Below, in pieces: positions 1 to 12,300 of a stretch of 64,000 bases of DNA. Numbering within the stretch: the first letter of the stretch is position 1; each line of letters begins with the position of its first letter. Origin of the DNA: Gnetum montanum (Eukaryota > Streptophyta > Gnetopsida > Gnetales > Gnetaceae); contig MNCI01033682.1 of assembly GCA_015680685.1 (NCBI GenBank), forward strand, positions 203,591-267,590, read 5' to 3'. The notes under the pieces are model-generated. The model saw nothing but the letters and a program-made list of their open reading frames with translations. It had not been told where the DNA came from and searched no databases. The translations under genes and the position numbers were made by a program.

Positions 1-130
1 AAACGTTGCAGGTGACCGCTAAGTCACATGGGTTGGTTTTGCAGATTCAGGTCAATGACCTTTTGTGTACATTTGTACATCTTTTTTTTTTTGGAATAAA
101 ATCTCTTGATCATTTTCCAAAAAAAAAAAA
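1..130 (+). mobile_element. LINE 3' end with poly(A) tail
   Basis: The segment ends in a pyrimidine-rich run, then a GGAATAAAATCTCTTGAT motif, then a 12-A run at about 119-130. Plant L1-type LINEs typically finish this way: a T-rich tail, an AATAAA-like signal and a short poly(A). No coding domain is inside the window, so this is only the 3' extremity of an element that lies to the left. Confidence 0.6.
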
Positions 131-1799
131 GCAAATCATTCATTAGGCATTTTTATTCATATCAAAAAGATTGCATATTTCCATAGATACATTTTCTTCC
201 CAAAAATGGTAGGAGATTGCCTTCTACCCACTAGCCCATCCTAGCCAAACACCCCGAACTATCAAACAACCATATCATACATGATAACAAAACCAAAAAT
301 TGACTAGTCTCTGGAGTAGTCGAACCAAACTTAGACCAACATTATCCTCCTTGGGCTACAACTGATAACATCTAACCGAAACATAAGACACCTTAGGCTT
401 GGTGAGGGATGACCACACAGGGACAACAATAAGCAACCTTGCTATGTGCTTTATCAAGAATGGCCCGAAGCTTAACCGACACAACAAATGATGTAGCCTA
501 CAAGAAGTCAACAAAACTACACTCAACCTGAGCACACTCCGCCTCTGGCAAAACCTTGGTCTTGGCCGGGTGTGACTTCACAGCTACTAGACGAATGTGT
601 CGACGAAGCACACCCCATGGCATCTCTGAGTGAATGCCCATCAGCTGGTATGGGCATTTCCCCTGCAACAACCATTTGCAAACCTCAACCTCCTACACTT
701 TCTCAAAGCGTAGCTATAATAGCGCTTATTCCTACATCAATCTCTCCACCTCAACTTTGGCAACCATCTCCCCACACCTCGCATCCTCCTCTCCTTTCAA
801 GAGCTCTTCTTTGATTTGCCGACCCAAACTATCTTCCTACGGAAGCCAATCCTACATGGCCTTTCGTTGCATCTCTCATTTGGGCTATGCCAGCTCCTCC
901 TTGTGACAGGCTTGCTTAGCAAGGGACTTCACCCGCATAGCTGCTATTTGCTAAAAAATCACTGCTTCCCATTGTGCTATCTCTTCTTCTCTAGTCTACT
1001 CCACTGCTTCCTCAATCAAATGTTGAACATCCTCAGGTGTCGATTGAGTCAGCCTTTCCCATGCAACCTTGTGCACCTATCAAGTCCATCACAGCCAATG
1101 CCAAAACAATTGACCCAACGACTTAGTATACTAGCTACACACCATAGGGCGCGGGTTCAGCGACGTCACCGCCCACTAAAGAGCAAGGATTAACCCAAAG
1201 TGCTGCCCCCGCTAGCCTCATTTCAAGGTCTCCAAGAAAAACCTAGGCAAGTTTACCATACATACCTTCATGCATTGGAGGAATGTGAAATGAAGCCCTT
1301 ACAACTTCAACACAGTGGCAGAATGGATGAAATATCATTCTACCAGGTCCACCACTACTTGCCACAACCCTAGCAACACCGTCCGTGAAACCTAGCCACT
1401 CGTCGTTCACAAACAGTGTTGTGGAAAAAACACCACAGCATCTTGTAAACCCCGTTAGTCAGCAACACAACCTCTCCAACTGCCAAAACCCTAGGATATC
1501 CACTTATCGCTTATTCAATTAGGCAGATGGACACCCCACAAAAAACCGTATGCAGCCCCTACCAGTTGTCAAAGAAACCGACGTCTAGCAAGTTAGGATC
1601 ACCTTCCAACAACGTGAGAACTTTGGCCCACCCCATCCATTCAACTGATGCCCACAGCTCTTGATTCTATCTTAAAGGCCCACTACTAGTTCAGAAGTAG
1701 GCATGGCTCCCATGATCGTCGAAATTTCTGACCACAACCTTGTTGCCAAAAGCACAACCAAATCAAGCAATACTACCTGCCTTGACTGAAAAATCTTAG

Positions 1800-4700
1800 T
1801 GTTCCGGGCTTTCCACACCTATCACAAAACAACTGATATAAAATTTCCACCCATCACAAGTAGCGATGGCAGATAGTACACAATTTGCCAAACTAGTGTA
1901 CCAAACGGGCAAGTTAAAAACAAATGCAAGAGTGTTTCTATATCATTGTAGCATAACGAATAGATGTCATTATTTGTAATGCCTTTTCATTTGAGAAGCC
2001 ATCGGACCAGTAACGTGTCCTTCTTCAAAAGCCAAACAAAGCATTCAATTTTTTCGGGCACCAGTCCATGCCATAATTGTTTCCAAGTGGGCTACAACGG
2101 ATACATAATGTTTGGCGTCTCTTTTGTCTACCGTCCCAATGCCCCCCACCTGTCTAGCTACTAAGCATGAATGCATAAATGCCTCCACACGTGCGAGTCA
2201 TCAAACCTTGAGATTCATGGCATGTACTTATTATTCATAATATGAGCCCAAGGGGGTTGACGCTCAATCGGCAACATCAACCTATTAAGTATCAACTGGT
2301 GGCCCATTAAGACAACATCTTCAAATTTTAAAATTCCTAAACCACTTGCCCTTTTTGGTTTTGCAACCTGATCCTAATTGACCAAATGCATTGTGTCCAC
2401 CTTTTCCCCTAGACCACACAAACTCACGAATGATTTGATTAATTTTGGCCATTACCCCCTTAGGGGGTGTCATAACTGAAGCAATGTACCTCGTCATTGC
2501 CAGTAACACCATTGACACCAACATCACTTTCCCATGCCTTGAAAGGAACCTATTAGACCAAAGATCAATATGTTGTAGGAGACATTTGAGTGTTGACACC
2601 CACGTACCCCGCAAATGCCAAGGAAACATAGGAACCCCCAAATAGGATTCCTTGTCCACCCCTAGTAAAATCCCCAAAGTCTAGCATATCTACCATCGAA
2701 CTTGGATATCCATGTTTAAAATCCCCAAATTGGTCGAAATTCCACTTCCCCTGCCATCCTATTCAAAGCTCAGTTGATAGCCAAAGCCTGTGGCATCCCA
2801 ACCCAAGTCATGAGAATAGTATCATCAGCATAATGGGCCGCCAGGCGAGATTTCTCAACAATATTCAACCCCCTCACCCCCTCCTCTACGAGGTAAACCT
2901 GCATCAAATCCATCATTAGAATGAATAAGCATGAGGATAGAGGATGTCCTTGTCCTAACCCTTACAAATGAGTACACACTGGTAGACTGGATGTTTACGG
3001 ACAGGTCAACGAAATGTGGGTGTACCCTTATGCATCATAACCTCCCTAAGCGCCTTCCAGCTAATAGTGTGATAAGCTTTGGCAATATTTAATTTTATGC
3101 ACATGCCTAGGAATTTCACCTGTCAAATTGAATGCACTGCCTCCTACACCTAAAGAATTTGGTCCTAAATAAGCCTTCTTTTTACAAATCCTGCCTAATT
3201 ATTCCCCACCAAGGCTGGCATCAACAGTTGCAGGCATTTGACTAACATCTTAGTAAAAATTCACAACAAAGTGTTACACACCCCGATGGGCCAATAATGT
3301 GAAGGGTGCATCAAAAAATGAGCTTGGGCAACAAAACTATTTGTGATCTCTCTTTGAATTTGACATTTCTAGAGCATTAGGGTAAAAGCATCTAATAAGT
3401 TAGGCCCCAAAATGTCTAAAAATTCCCGAAAGAATTCAAATAGCCATCCATCAAGCCCAAGAGCACTGCCAACCTTCATAGAATCAATGACTTCAACTAG
3501 TTCACCCACCACAATAGGAGCCAAAGGTTGCACATTGTCCCTCTCCCCCAACAGCCTGTGCACCAACATCAAGATAGGAGCCGATTCCATTTCGATCCAA
3601 ATAGCATTATAGAATAATTGTATCTCCTTTGCAATTTCATGAGTCTGGTAAATCACTGTGAACCCTTTTTTCACGGATGAAATCCACTTCCCAACACAAC
3701 TAGTTTTTGCAAACACAAAGAAAAACTTTGTATTACAATCCCCTTCCTTAAGCCATCAAATTCTAGATCTCTCCTTCCAATAAACTTCTTCCTTCCCATC
3801 CAGCGACTATAATTCCCTTAAAATAGCTCTTTCTTGCACCTCTAGCGCTTCTCCCCTCTCCTATCTTTTTTGTATGTTGGCAAGCTGAAATTGTAATTGA
3901 CCCCAAGATCCCCAAAAAGGGTATCTAATCGCAAGCGGTAAGGCTTTGATTTCCTTTTTCAGCGTATGAAGTCCTAAGTTTAAGAAATCCCATGGATCCA
4001 TCATTGCAACCTCATATTCAAACCAAATGTGTTCTATGAGTCACCCGCAACCAAGGTTTCAATAGCCACACCCTCTCAAATCAAAAAGGGGCCAAAGGCG
4101 ACCTCCAAGGAGGCCTTAGAGAGCAAACTAGAGCCCGATGGTCTAATGCCTGCCAAGGCATGCATGTCAGCTCCACCTCAAACTTTTGCAAGAGATCCAA
4201 ACGCACCCAAGCTCTATCAATTCGGGACAACACCCTACTAGCCCCACTCCTCTAGTTACACCAAGTAAATTGACCTCCATGAAGGTCTAAATCCACCAAA
4301 TTGTACCTCTATAGAAAAACCAAGAATTCTTCAGCACCAAGGGGGGGGGGGGGGGGGGGGGGGGNACGCCTCCCCCAAACCCATCTTCTCCCACAAATGC
4401 AACCATTGATCAAATACTCCTATGAGAATCCACTTCTGCACTTTTGGCACATGTTGAATGACCCAAGACAGTTCATGACGCCTATCCTACCAACATTGTG
4501 GCCCATAAAAATTGGTTAACCAAATGCCTTGTGAATTGAGAAAGACCGTAAAGCTCCAATGGAACTTGCCTACAAGCTAGAATGGTTGCCATGCTAGAAT
4601 AGCAAGTCACCCTACCCTACCCCTATAGTGAACAAAATAACAATGCCATCCTGACCACCGAAGTAGATGGCAACTAGATGCATTCAATTTTGTTTCTTGA

Positions 4701-4801
4701 AGGCCAACCACATCACAACTTAGCTCATGCACCCATTCCTTCAAGGTATGGTGTTTGTACAAGGTACCCTATCCCCAGCAATTCTATGAGAGAATATTCA
4801 T
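1800..4801 (-). pseudogene. LINE ORF2 remnant: endonuclease, reverse transcriptase, zf-RVT
   Basis: ORF2 appears to begin at the ATG at 4801 with MNILS-NCWG, the hallmark start of the apurinic/apyrimidinic-type endonuclease; a LQETKLNA motif follows. The reverse transcriptase starts near 3716 with a segment ending in GSALGLDGW, the equivalent of the KAPGPDG motif, and continues through 2677-2321 with YLGVPM and REFVWSRG. The C-terminal zinc-binding region at about 2110-1850 shows LWHGLVPEKIECFVWLL and HLFLTCPFGTLVW. Many stops and frameshifts are present, and a poly-G run with an N interrupts the endonuclease. Function would be target-primed reverse transcription, but this copy is dead. Confidence 0.7.
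4341..4365. other. 24-G homopolymer ending in an N: probable assembly gap
   Basis: A run of 24 G is followed by a single N in the middle of the LINE endonuclease. It does not fit the surrounding base composition and is best read as a sequencing or gap-filling artefact. Confidence 0.75.
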
Positions 4802-4819
4802 GGTCTATGGGACCGTTTG

Positions 4820-5700
4820 GTATAAATTGCCTCTAAGGTCTTCTAGGACCCAAGGTCAACCTCCATCTACGATTTCCTATTCTACATCTTTTGATCGGAG
4901 GGCCTGCTAGGGCACTTAGTCTCGCCTATAACTAAGAAACCCAAACGATCTTCCTTAAAAAGATCTTTCAGCCTAAACCACCTCAAAGTCAAAACACATT
5001 TCACCCAAAAGAGGAAGCTCAATGTCTCCCTTAGAAGCCTTGCCTACAAGCGTAGAAACATCCTCATCCTAGAGATCCCCCAAAGGAGGTGATCCCTCAC
5101 CCCATCAAGTAGGCGTCCCTTTTTCCTTACCAAGCGATATCAGTGTGGCCTCAGGAAGAGACACACTGTTAGCACATCCAACCACCCCACAGGCAATACC
5201 ATTTGATTTCTCTATTCTCACCACAGGTGCCCCTGCTGCAATTGCCACTAGCAAAAGTGTCGCCTTTCCTTTGTGCCCCACCAACATCCAACCACCCTCC
5301 ATCCCATTCCCCATCTTATTGCCCCCACCATTGGGTGGAGGATTGGCCATGTAGTCCTAGGCTCAATGATTCTTTCTACCACATTTCAAGTAGGCATTAG
5401 CCCAAACATTCGATGCTAGCAAGGTGTCAAATGGGAGGATGTTTTCATACTCCACCATGAGACACTCATCTCCCATTGGCAGCTCCAAAATAACTTCATT
5501 GAAAAGATTATCCAATGAGAGAGAGCCTCAAACACAAAACCTTGCATACCCCATGTGTTCCCTAGATGCAATAAATTTGTCAAAAGAGATAAATTCTCCA
5601 AACTGGCATTAAAAGTTTTACTCCAAAAAGGCTTCTAGGTTTCCAAAAGCAACCAGTTTTACTCCAAAAAGGCTTCTAGGTTTCCAAAAGCAACCACCCA
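4820..5700 (-). pseudogene. LINE ORF1 remnant (gag-like nucleic-acid-binding protein)
   Basis: The minus strand encodes, in pieces, a region with the features of plant LINE ORF1: a YARFCVEGSL-like segment, a stretch rich in hydrophobic residues ending in EVILELPMGDE, then a degenerate Cys/His cluster (LKCGRKNH) and a Pro/Gly/Asn-rich tail. This matches the layout of plant LINE ORF1 proteins, a DUF4283-like domain followed by a zinc knuckle. The frame is interrupted and shifted, so no functional protein is expected. It lies just upstream of ORF2, as in an intact L1 element. Confidence 0.5.
5614..5695. repeat. Tandem repeat, 2 x 41 bp
   Basis: The 41-bp unit starting at 5614 is repeated without change from 5655, near the 5' end of the minus-strand LINE. 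Perfect identity suggests a recent local duplication or an assembly duplication. Confidence 0.9.
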
Positions 5701-5756
5701 CAACTTACAACAGGAAGAAATCAACTGAACATCTTAAGTAAGTTTTTAAAAGCAAT

Positions 5757-6237
5757 TATGCCTACCAAAGGGCAAAAGAAGTTGGATGAAGCAAGGCAAA
5801 CAACAAAGTGACAATAGTGCAATGGGAGGAGGAGCTCAGAGTTGTGAGTAGGCACAAAATACTAACAAGGCTAGGCTCACCAACAACAAACAGGATAATG
5901 GTGGGAAGGAGTTGCATGCAGAAGCAAGGTAGGGAGAAGGAGAGCACATCATCAGGGCATAGGAGGTTCTTATGCAATCAAGCAGTAAGGGAGCTTCTAA
6001 GGAACCAAAGGTTGTGAAGGAGGTGAAGGACCATCTCAAACTTCAATGAAGGTTAGTTGGCAAGTAAGAGATGGAGGTATAGAAGAGGCTACTAATTAGC
6101 TTAGAAACAAGCTTGACCATCGTAAAATAAAAATAGATACCAATCTATAAAAATTAACGATATGTATAAAGTGATTTGAAATAATTAATTTTGAAGTTGC
6201 AAGCATTAATTTTAAGAAAAAATTTATTAAAAATTAC
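5757..6237. other. Unassigned stretch, probably intron 6 of the tricalbin-like gene
   Basis: After exon 6 the gene should continue toward lower coordinates. I searched the minus strand here for the end of the C2 domain and found no convincing exon. The plus strand is A/G-rich between 5760 and 6080 with short open stretches that I do not recognise. Confidence 0.4.
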
Positions 6238-6336
6238 CTCACCAGTGCCCACAGTATATGTTCCAACACCAAAAGAATCCTTGATATTGACAACAAGCTT
6301 CTGTTTTTGAGGATCACCAACAAGAAACTGGAAATC
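6238..6336 (-). CDS. Exon 6: C2 domain, continuing outside the window
   Basis: The acceptor is GCAG| and the donor is GAG|GTAATT. Thirty-three codons encode DFQFLVGDPQKQKLVVNIKD through VGTYTVGTGE. The next family segment, the last C2 strands and the C-terminal region, is not found down to position 1. Confidence 0.92.
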
Positions 6337-9300
6337 CTGCGATAACAAATAGAATTTCACAATTATAAGCTTCCTAACAGCACCACCACAAATGAACGAC
6401 CAAACTTAACCAAGCCTATTCCACAAACCTTTATAGAGATATTAAAATATAAAATAATAGTTGTTACCTGATTCCAAATTGGAAACCCAGGTGGGCCAAT
6501 TACAGTGGTCTTGCTATTTTTCTTACTTCTAGCCACTTGATCACCAAGAACTAGCACAACATAAGGATCAGTCTTTCCTGCACATCCCTTATATAAGTTG
6601 GTAACTAAATAAATCGGATACTGAATGAACATATTTACAATCCCATATGAGCAACCTAACAATCTTAAGGCATATAATTACTAGAAAAGAACTGTCTATG
6701 TTTTCCTACACTTTTTAAAATAAAAAGGAACTAATAATGAAAAGTACAGAATCAAGAATACCTAAACTTGTAGACCATTTATAACATCCAAGAAATTGTG
6801 CATATTATAATTTTAAAATGAATTTAGCACTGATTGTAGAATAACTAAAAAATTCACTTGCAAAAAATAAAGCAAAAGTATACCAAAAGGAATATAATTA
6901 AGATTTCGAGCATCAACCAATAGAACTGACAATTCGCCAACAAAGTCTTTGTTGCCTTCCTGTCCACCTCCTGCCCTGAAAGATGCCATAGGCCCCGTTG
7001 CTTGCCCTTTTTCAAAATTGAGTACAATTTTGTTTGGACGAACAAAAAGACGAGGCAGATCCTCGGTGAGAAGCTTTGTGAGAAACCTAAACAAAACGCA
7101 GCAACAATTAAAAGATATTCCAAATTGGCATTTATAAAATATTCATATCCACTAAATAGATTAGTCTCCACAAAATATGATGGAAATAAAAATAACACCT
7201 TCCAAAACATTTTGAACAACAATGGGGAGAAAAAAGAAAGCAAATAATAATCTGTAACACAACCTCTAAACAAACTAATTGTGCTCCAGCCAACAAGTTT
7301 TTCCCTATAAGTACACTTTGGTGGAAAACTAATAATAATCAATAATTAAAATCAAAATTTAAAAAACTAGACATCTCAATATATTTCTGATGATGAAAAG
7401 TAAAAAAGTTCAGTAACTCACATTGAAAGTACAGGAATAGCTGGTGCACGTGAAGTTGAGTTTTTGAAAATAAAAATAAAAATAGTACGTCAGTCATAAT
7501 TTGACAGAAAAATTAAATATCATTAAATCAGTTAACTTTCTGCTAATTACAATTAAATCAAGAATAAAACACTTAAATTTAAAATTATATTCAGACAAAA
7601 TGCATACAGGTCCTTAAGAATTTAAAACACAAACAGGTAACATAAAATGGTACTCTGGTCTCAACTTAAAAGTGAATTCCTTATAAATAGAGAAAATAGA
7701 AGCTAATGTAACTTTAATATGCATATTTTCATGTTAATTTATCAGTTATCATCCTAATATCTTCTCAAAGCATGTAAGACACAATAAATGTTAGACTATA
7801 TTTATGAACTTAACGTACATTCATTAGTTTTGCATGCTGAGTCACAAGCACCCTAAGGGGCATGTTAAGAACTGTCATAACAGTTCACAAAGTACAAGAT
7901 TTGTCAAGGGAACAGTGTTAGAAGTATGGAACAATAAGAATAAAAGAGTTTAAAGAAAGTTAGAAAACTATACCTGAACTCAAGATGTAAGCATGAGATG
8001 GACCCATATGTAGGAACTCACTAAGCTGTGAGTATCCAAAAGGACAGGTGTTAACCCACCCAAAGATACTAGAAAAGTGTCACATAACAGAATTCAAAGA
8101 AGTAAGATGGTAGTTGTGACTTGTTATCATGGACTGCAGAATTGTATGGACTAAGTATCCAGATCAAGAAACTCACAAAGTATAATGAAAGACAATGTTG
8201 CTTAAATAAAGTTGGCAAAGTGTAGATAAAACCAAAGGTTCAAAAGAATCCAATCTCTCTAATAAGACCAATCTAAAAGGACTACAAGCATTGGTAAACC
8301 CAAATAGCATCCCAAGCTATTCAAAAACAGCAGTAGGGATTTTAAAAGCAGCTTATAGATATCCCAATGTTTCAAGGTGGGAATACTTGGACAAACTTGA
8401 CGCAGGTCAAGGACTGTGTCAATAGTAAGTTAGATCACGTTAATTACGTCAGGATATCCTGTTGTTGAACCAATGCCCTACTATTATAAGAAGCATCCAG
8501 CCATTCTTTCATGAGAATCCACAATTTGTAGCAAACTTGCATACAGCACTTTTGAAGTTTTCAAATGCCCCTATTTTAAGAATCAATTTATATAAAAGTC
8601 ATGTATTCAATTTTGGTGCTAATCAAGAACTTCTACAGGAATATACTCATTTATTGGGCTGTGACGTAAACTCATTACCTACCATGTACTTGGGGCTTCC
8701 TATCTTTATGGGTTGCATGAAGAAGGAACTTTGGTACACATTTCTTAATAAGATTGATAATAAACTTATTGGCTAGAAGGCTAAGTTGTTATCATAGGCT
8801 GATTGATTACAATTGGTAAGATCTACTCTTCAAGAATGGTCTCTTTATTATCTTTCCTGCTTTTATTGTCCTAAAACAATAATTTCTAATATAGAGAAAG
8901 AAAGAAAGAACCTTTTTGTGGTCCAACCATTTGAAGAAAACACTTCATGTTTTAAATTGGAATACAATACATAAACAGTGGTCCTGTGACAAATGGAATT
9001 TTAGGCATATATAAGACACTAATTATGCTTTGTTGGTAAAGACTTGGTAGCTTTGTGTCTCAAATAGACCATGGGTTTGCATGATAAAAACTAGATACCT
9101 TAATGACAGTCTTCACTTTGTTAATGCTCCCAATATTACTAATCCCTCCCCAATTTGGAAAGGCTTCAGTCTATAAGACATCAGTTTTGTCAGCATGCTT
9201 CTTTGCATAAGTAGCAGCAAAAGTGGTGTGATTCAGAATACTCCACGTATAAGACTTATACCACTTTATGCCCCATGGGAAAAGTGCAATAAGAATCCCT

Positions 9301-12300
9301 TTTTTACTCGCATTTGTCTCTTTGCTAGTAAGATGCTTCATGGAAAAGCACCCACTGGTCAATATCTTGCACAAAAGAATAGTATGGAGGATCTAAGTTG
9401 TGTCCTATGTTCTTCAACAACAAAAACTATTGATCATCTTTTTTGTAAATTGTCTGTTTATTCAAGATATTTAGAATGAGTTCATACAAAGTGCCTAGAA
9501 GTCACCACATGCCGCTAATTTTGGGAATAATTTTTTGTTGGCTTAGCAACAATATCATTATAGAGGATAACAAGGTAATGTATGGACAGCACTTCCATGG
9601 TTTATTTGAGTTTTGGTATGGCAGGAACAAAATTTTTAGAGTTTTTCAGCAAAGGTCAAGAAGCCCAACATCTGTACAGGTTGCTACTTCGGCTCTTTGG
9701 AAGGATGCTGCAAAATTTCAGAGGAATTATAATTGGAACAATGTTGTTTCGTTATATCTCCAGAAAAGCAACATGGATGATCATTTATACATTGGTTTGT
9801 CTGTTTATTCTTCCAATGGAATTATCTTTTTGTGACCTGGCCATTATAGATCTAGGATGTTCATTTATTTAAGAAAACAAAAAACAGCTTTTGATACATC
9901 TCCTCCTCTTATTCTAATACGATAATATCCATTTTAAAAATCAGTTTTACTAACTACATCAACATGAAAGAGATCATCCAAAATATTATCCATCCTATGA
10001 ATGGCAAATCTATATCTCACACTAATCTTATTCATAGCTCTAGAATCAATACACGTCCTCATCTCATCAAAATCTTTCTTTGGTATCAAAATAAAAGGTT
10101 ATACATGATCTTTCTTTGGTATCAAAATAAAAGGTTATACATGATCTTTCTTTGGTATCAAAATAAAAGGTTCTACATTATCTTTCTTTGGTATCAAAAT
10201 AAAAGGTTCTACATGAGTTACATCCTGTAGCCACATTCAATTGTAGTGGAACTGAGTATAAAGTCAATTTGATGTTGAATCTTCCTAAATGATGGAAGGC
10301 ACTCAAACTCTGATTAATGATATCTGGAAACAGTTTAGACAGTTCTTCAATTACAAATGGCAATGGCTGTCTCTTCTCCTGAATAGTAGATATCCTAGAA
10401 ATATGGTGAATCCATGTCCTACTTCATCCCCTTAGTTCACATATCACTTTTTAGATAACAATACAAGAGAGCCACTAATGGCAAAATCCTTCATAACTTC
10501 CTCATTAGGTAATGACTTCAAAACATAGATAACTTCATTTATCTTCATCTTCCAAATGTTCATCTCACATTTAACAATTCTTACTATCATAACTGCAAGC
10601 CCTACCAAAAAGAAAATTGACACATCATCAATAGGCAAAAAAACAAAAACAAATTACCTTCTCTTTGTCAGGGCCAATTTTGAACACCACTACAAATTGC
10701 TCATTGACATCCATAAAATTATTCTTTTACAACCAATGAACTCTATAAGAATCAACGTGAGGCATGGTCTTCAACTCAAACCTTTTACCATGCCAACTTT
10801 GATGACATTTTGTTGTGTCCCACTAATCCACCATCCATTTCGCTAAATTGATCCAAATACCAAGTCCTTCATAGTAAGTCAACATTCACATTACGAAGGA
10901 CTTGACATATTCTTATACAAGCATTAACCTTTAAAACGTTTTCAATCTTAGGAGATGAATTGTCCATGCTAACCATAACAAAATTTAAGGATTATCCCTT
11001 CTCAATACTGGTCAGCATTTTTTGTCTGCATGGTTCTTTTCACTCGAGGTTAGGCAATCCCACTACAGCACTGACTATACCAATGCATCTCATAATCGAA
11101 ACATTGTGGCCCTTTGCATTGGTAATTTGTGTTTTTACCTCCTTAAAAGTTGCTTCTTCCTCTCAAGTCTTTCTTTCTCTTTCTCTATTGAAGTCTTGAG
11201 GCTAGTAATTTGCAAATCCCTGGCTAGAAAATAACATGGAACTCCCTATTAATACCTTTGCTCCTAATAACCTTCAACATTACATATATATCTTCTTTGG
11301 GAATAGCTTCCTCAAACTTTGCCTCTCACATTCTATTTCTCTTAATGTTTCCCCTTTGTCCAATTTGTCCCATACCTTGAAAGCAAGATCGTTGTTATGG
11401 TATTGGTAAGACCCTCTAACCCCCTGGAGGCCATGAAAACTTGAAATTTTGATCAAAGATGTTAAAGTCTCCATAAATCATCTATCACTAGCGGATAGCA
11501 GGTAGTAGAGATGTCACTACGAGTTTAGTGTGACTCACAATTAGGTTGTGGAGAAATTCAAAATCAACCATATAATGCAAGGTGAACACAACTAGTGGAG
11601 CAATCGTGATAGGTACCATATGGCGACCATAACTCATGATCAACATCATGGTATCCAAGCTGACTTGTGGGAATTCTTTGAGATTTAGCAAGTGCTAACC
11701 GTAACTTGTTGTCCAATAGTATTTTATAGAAAAATTCAAAAAATAAATAAATAAATGCTCGTGAACAAAGAACAAATCACTCCATTTGAATAAATCAAGT
11801 GACTAATACGAAATTGTACCAAAGTTGGCTAATATGTGTGAGTACTGGCGACTTGCATAGAGGATGACATACCATGTATTTTAATATAACCTTTATAGTG
11901 ATTTATTAAGCTCCAATTTATTTCCTTCAAAATTTATGTCTTGCATTTTTGTCTTCTGAATTCAGTCTTTCTAATTATTCTGCATACTTCTAATGTGTTT
12001 CCCCTAAGCAACACATTAGACTTCCCCCATTCACTTATGAGCCACTAATAAATGTAACAGTTAAGAAAACTAAGGTAGATAAATTCTACTTGCTATTTTC
12101 TTTTTACTATATGCTATAGTGTATATATGTTATCGTATTCATGGAAAAGGTGTTCAAGTACTTGTTTAGTATTAAGAATAGTGAAACCAAACAGAAGCAA
12201 CGCTCCGAACCTACCCATGAGATTAAACAAGCGGAAAGGAGCCAAATTTAGCTTGATCTTGGGGAGAGAAACAAAGGCCCATGTTGCAGTCCCTACCCAT

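Larger units (their letters stand above)
140..5750 (-). mobile_element. L1-type LINE, decayed, nearly full length
   Basis: Reading the minus strand from about 5.7 kb down, I see an ORF1-like region, then an ORF2 with endonuclease, reverse transcriptase and a C-terminal zinc-binding (zf-RVT) region, all broken by stops. The 3' end near 140-180 shows a T-rich stretch followed by ATGAATAAAAATGCC. It meets the plus-strand LINE tail at 1-130 head to head, 3' end against 3' end. It may sit in a later intron of the tricalbin-like gene to its right, which would be transcribed across it; that is inference. Confidence 0.75.

Noticed and set aside
572-1193. Plus-strand frames of 80-125 codons near the left end
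   Set aside because: They lie opposite the 3' part of the minus-strand LINE, have no motif and low-complexity composition.
4341-4364. G-quadruplex or telomere-like tract
   Set aside because: A pure G run ending in N inside a decayed LINE is most simply a sequencing or assembly artefact.
10072-10215. CRISPR-like array
   Set aside because: The units are contiguous with no spacers, in plant nuclear DNA.
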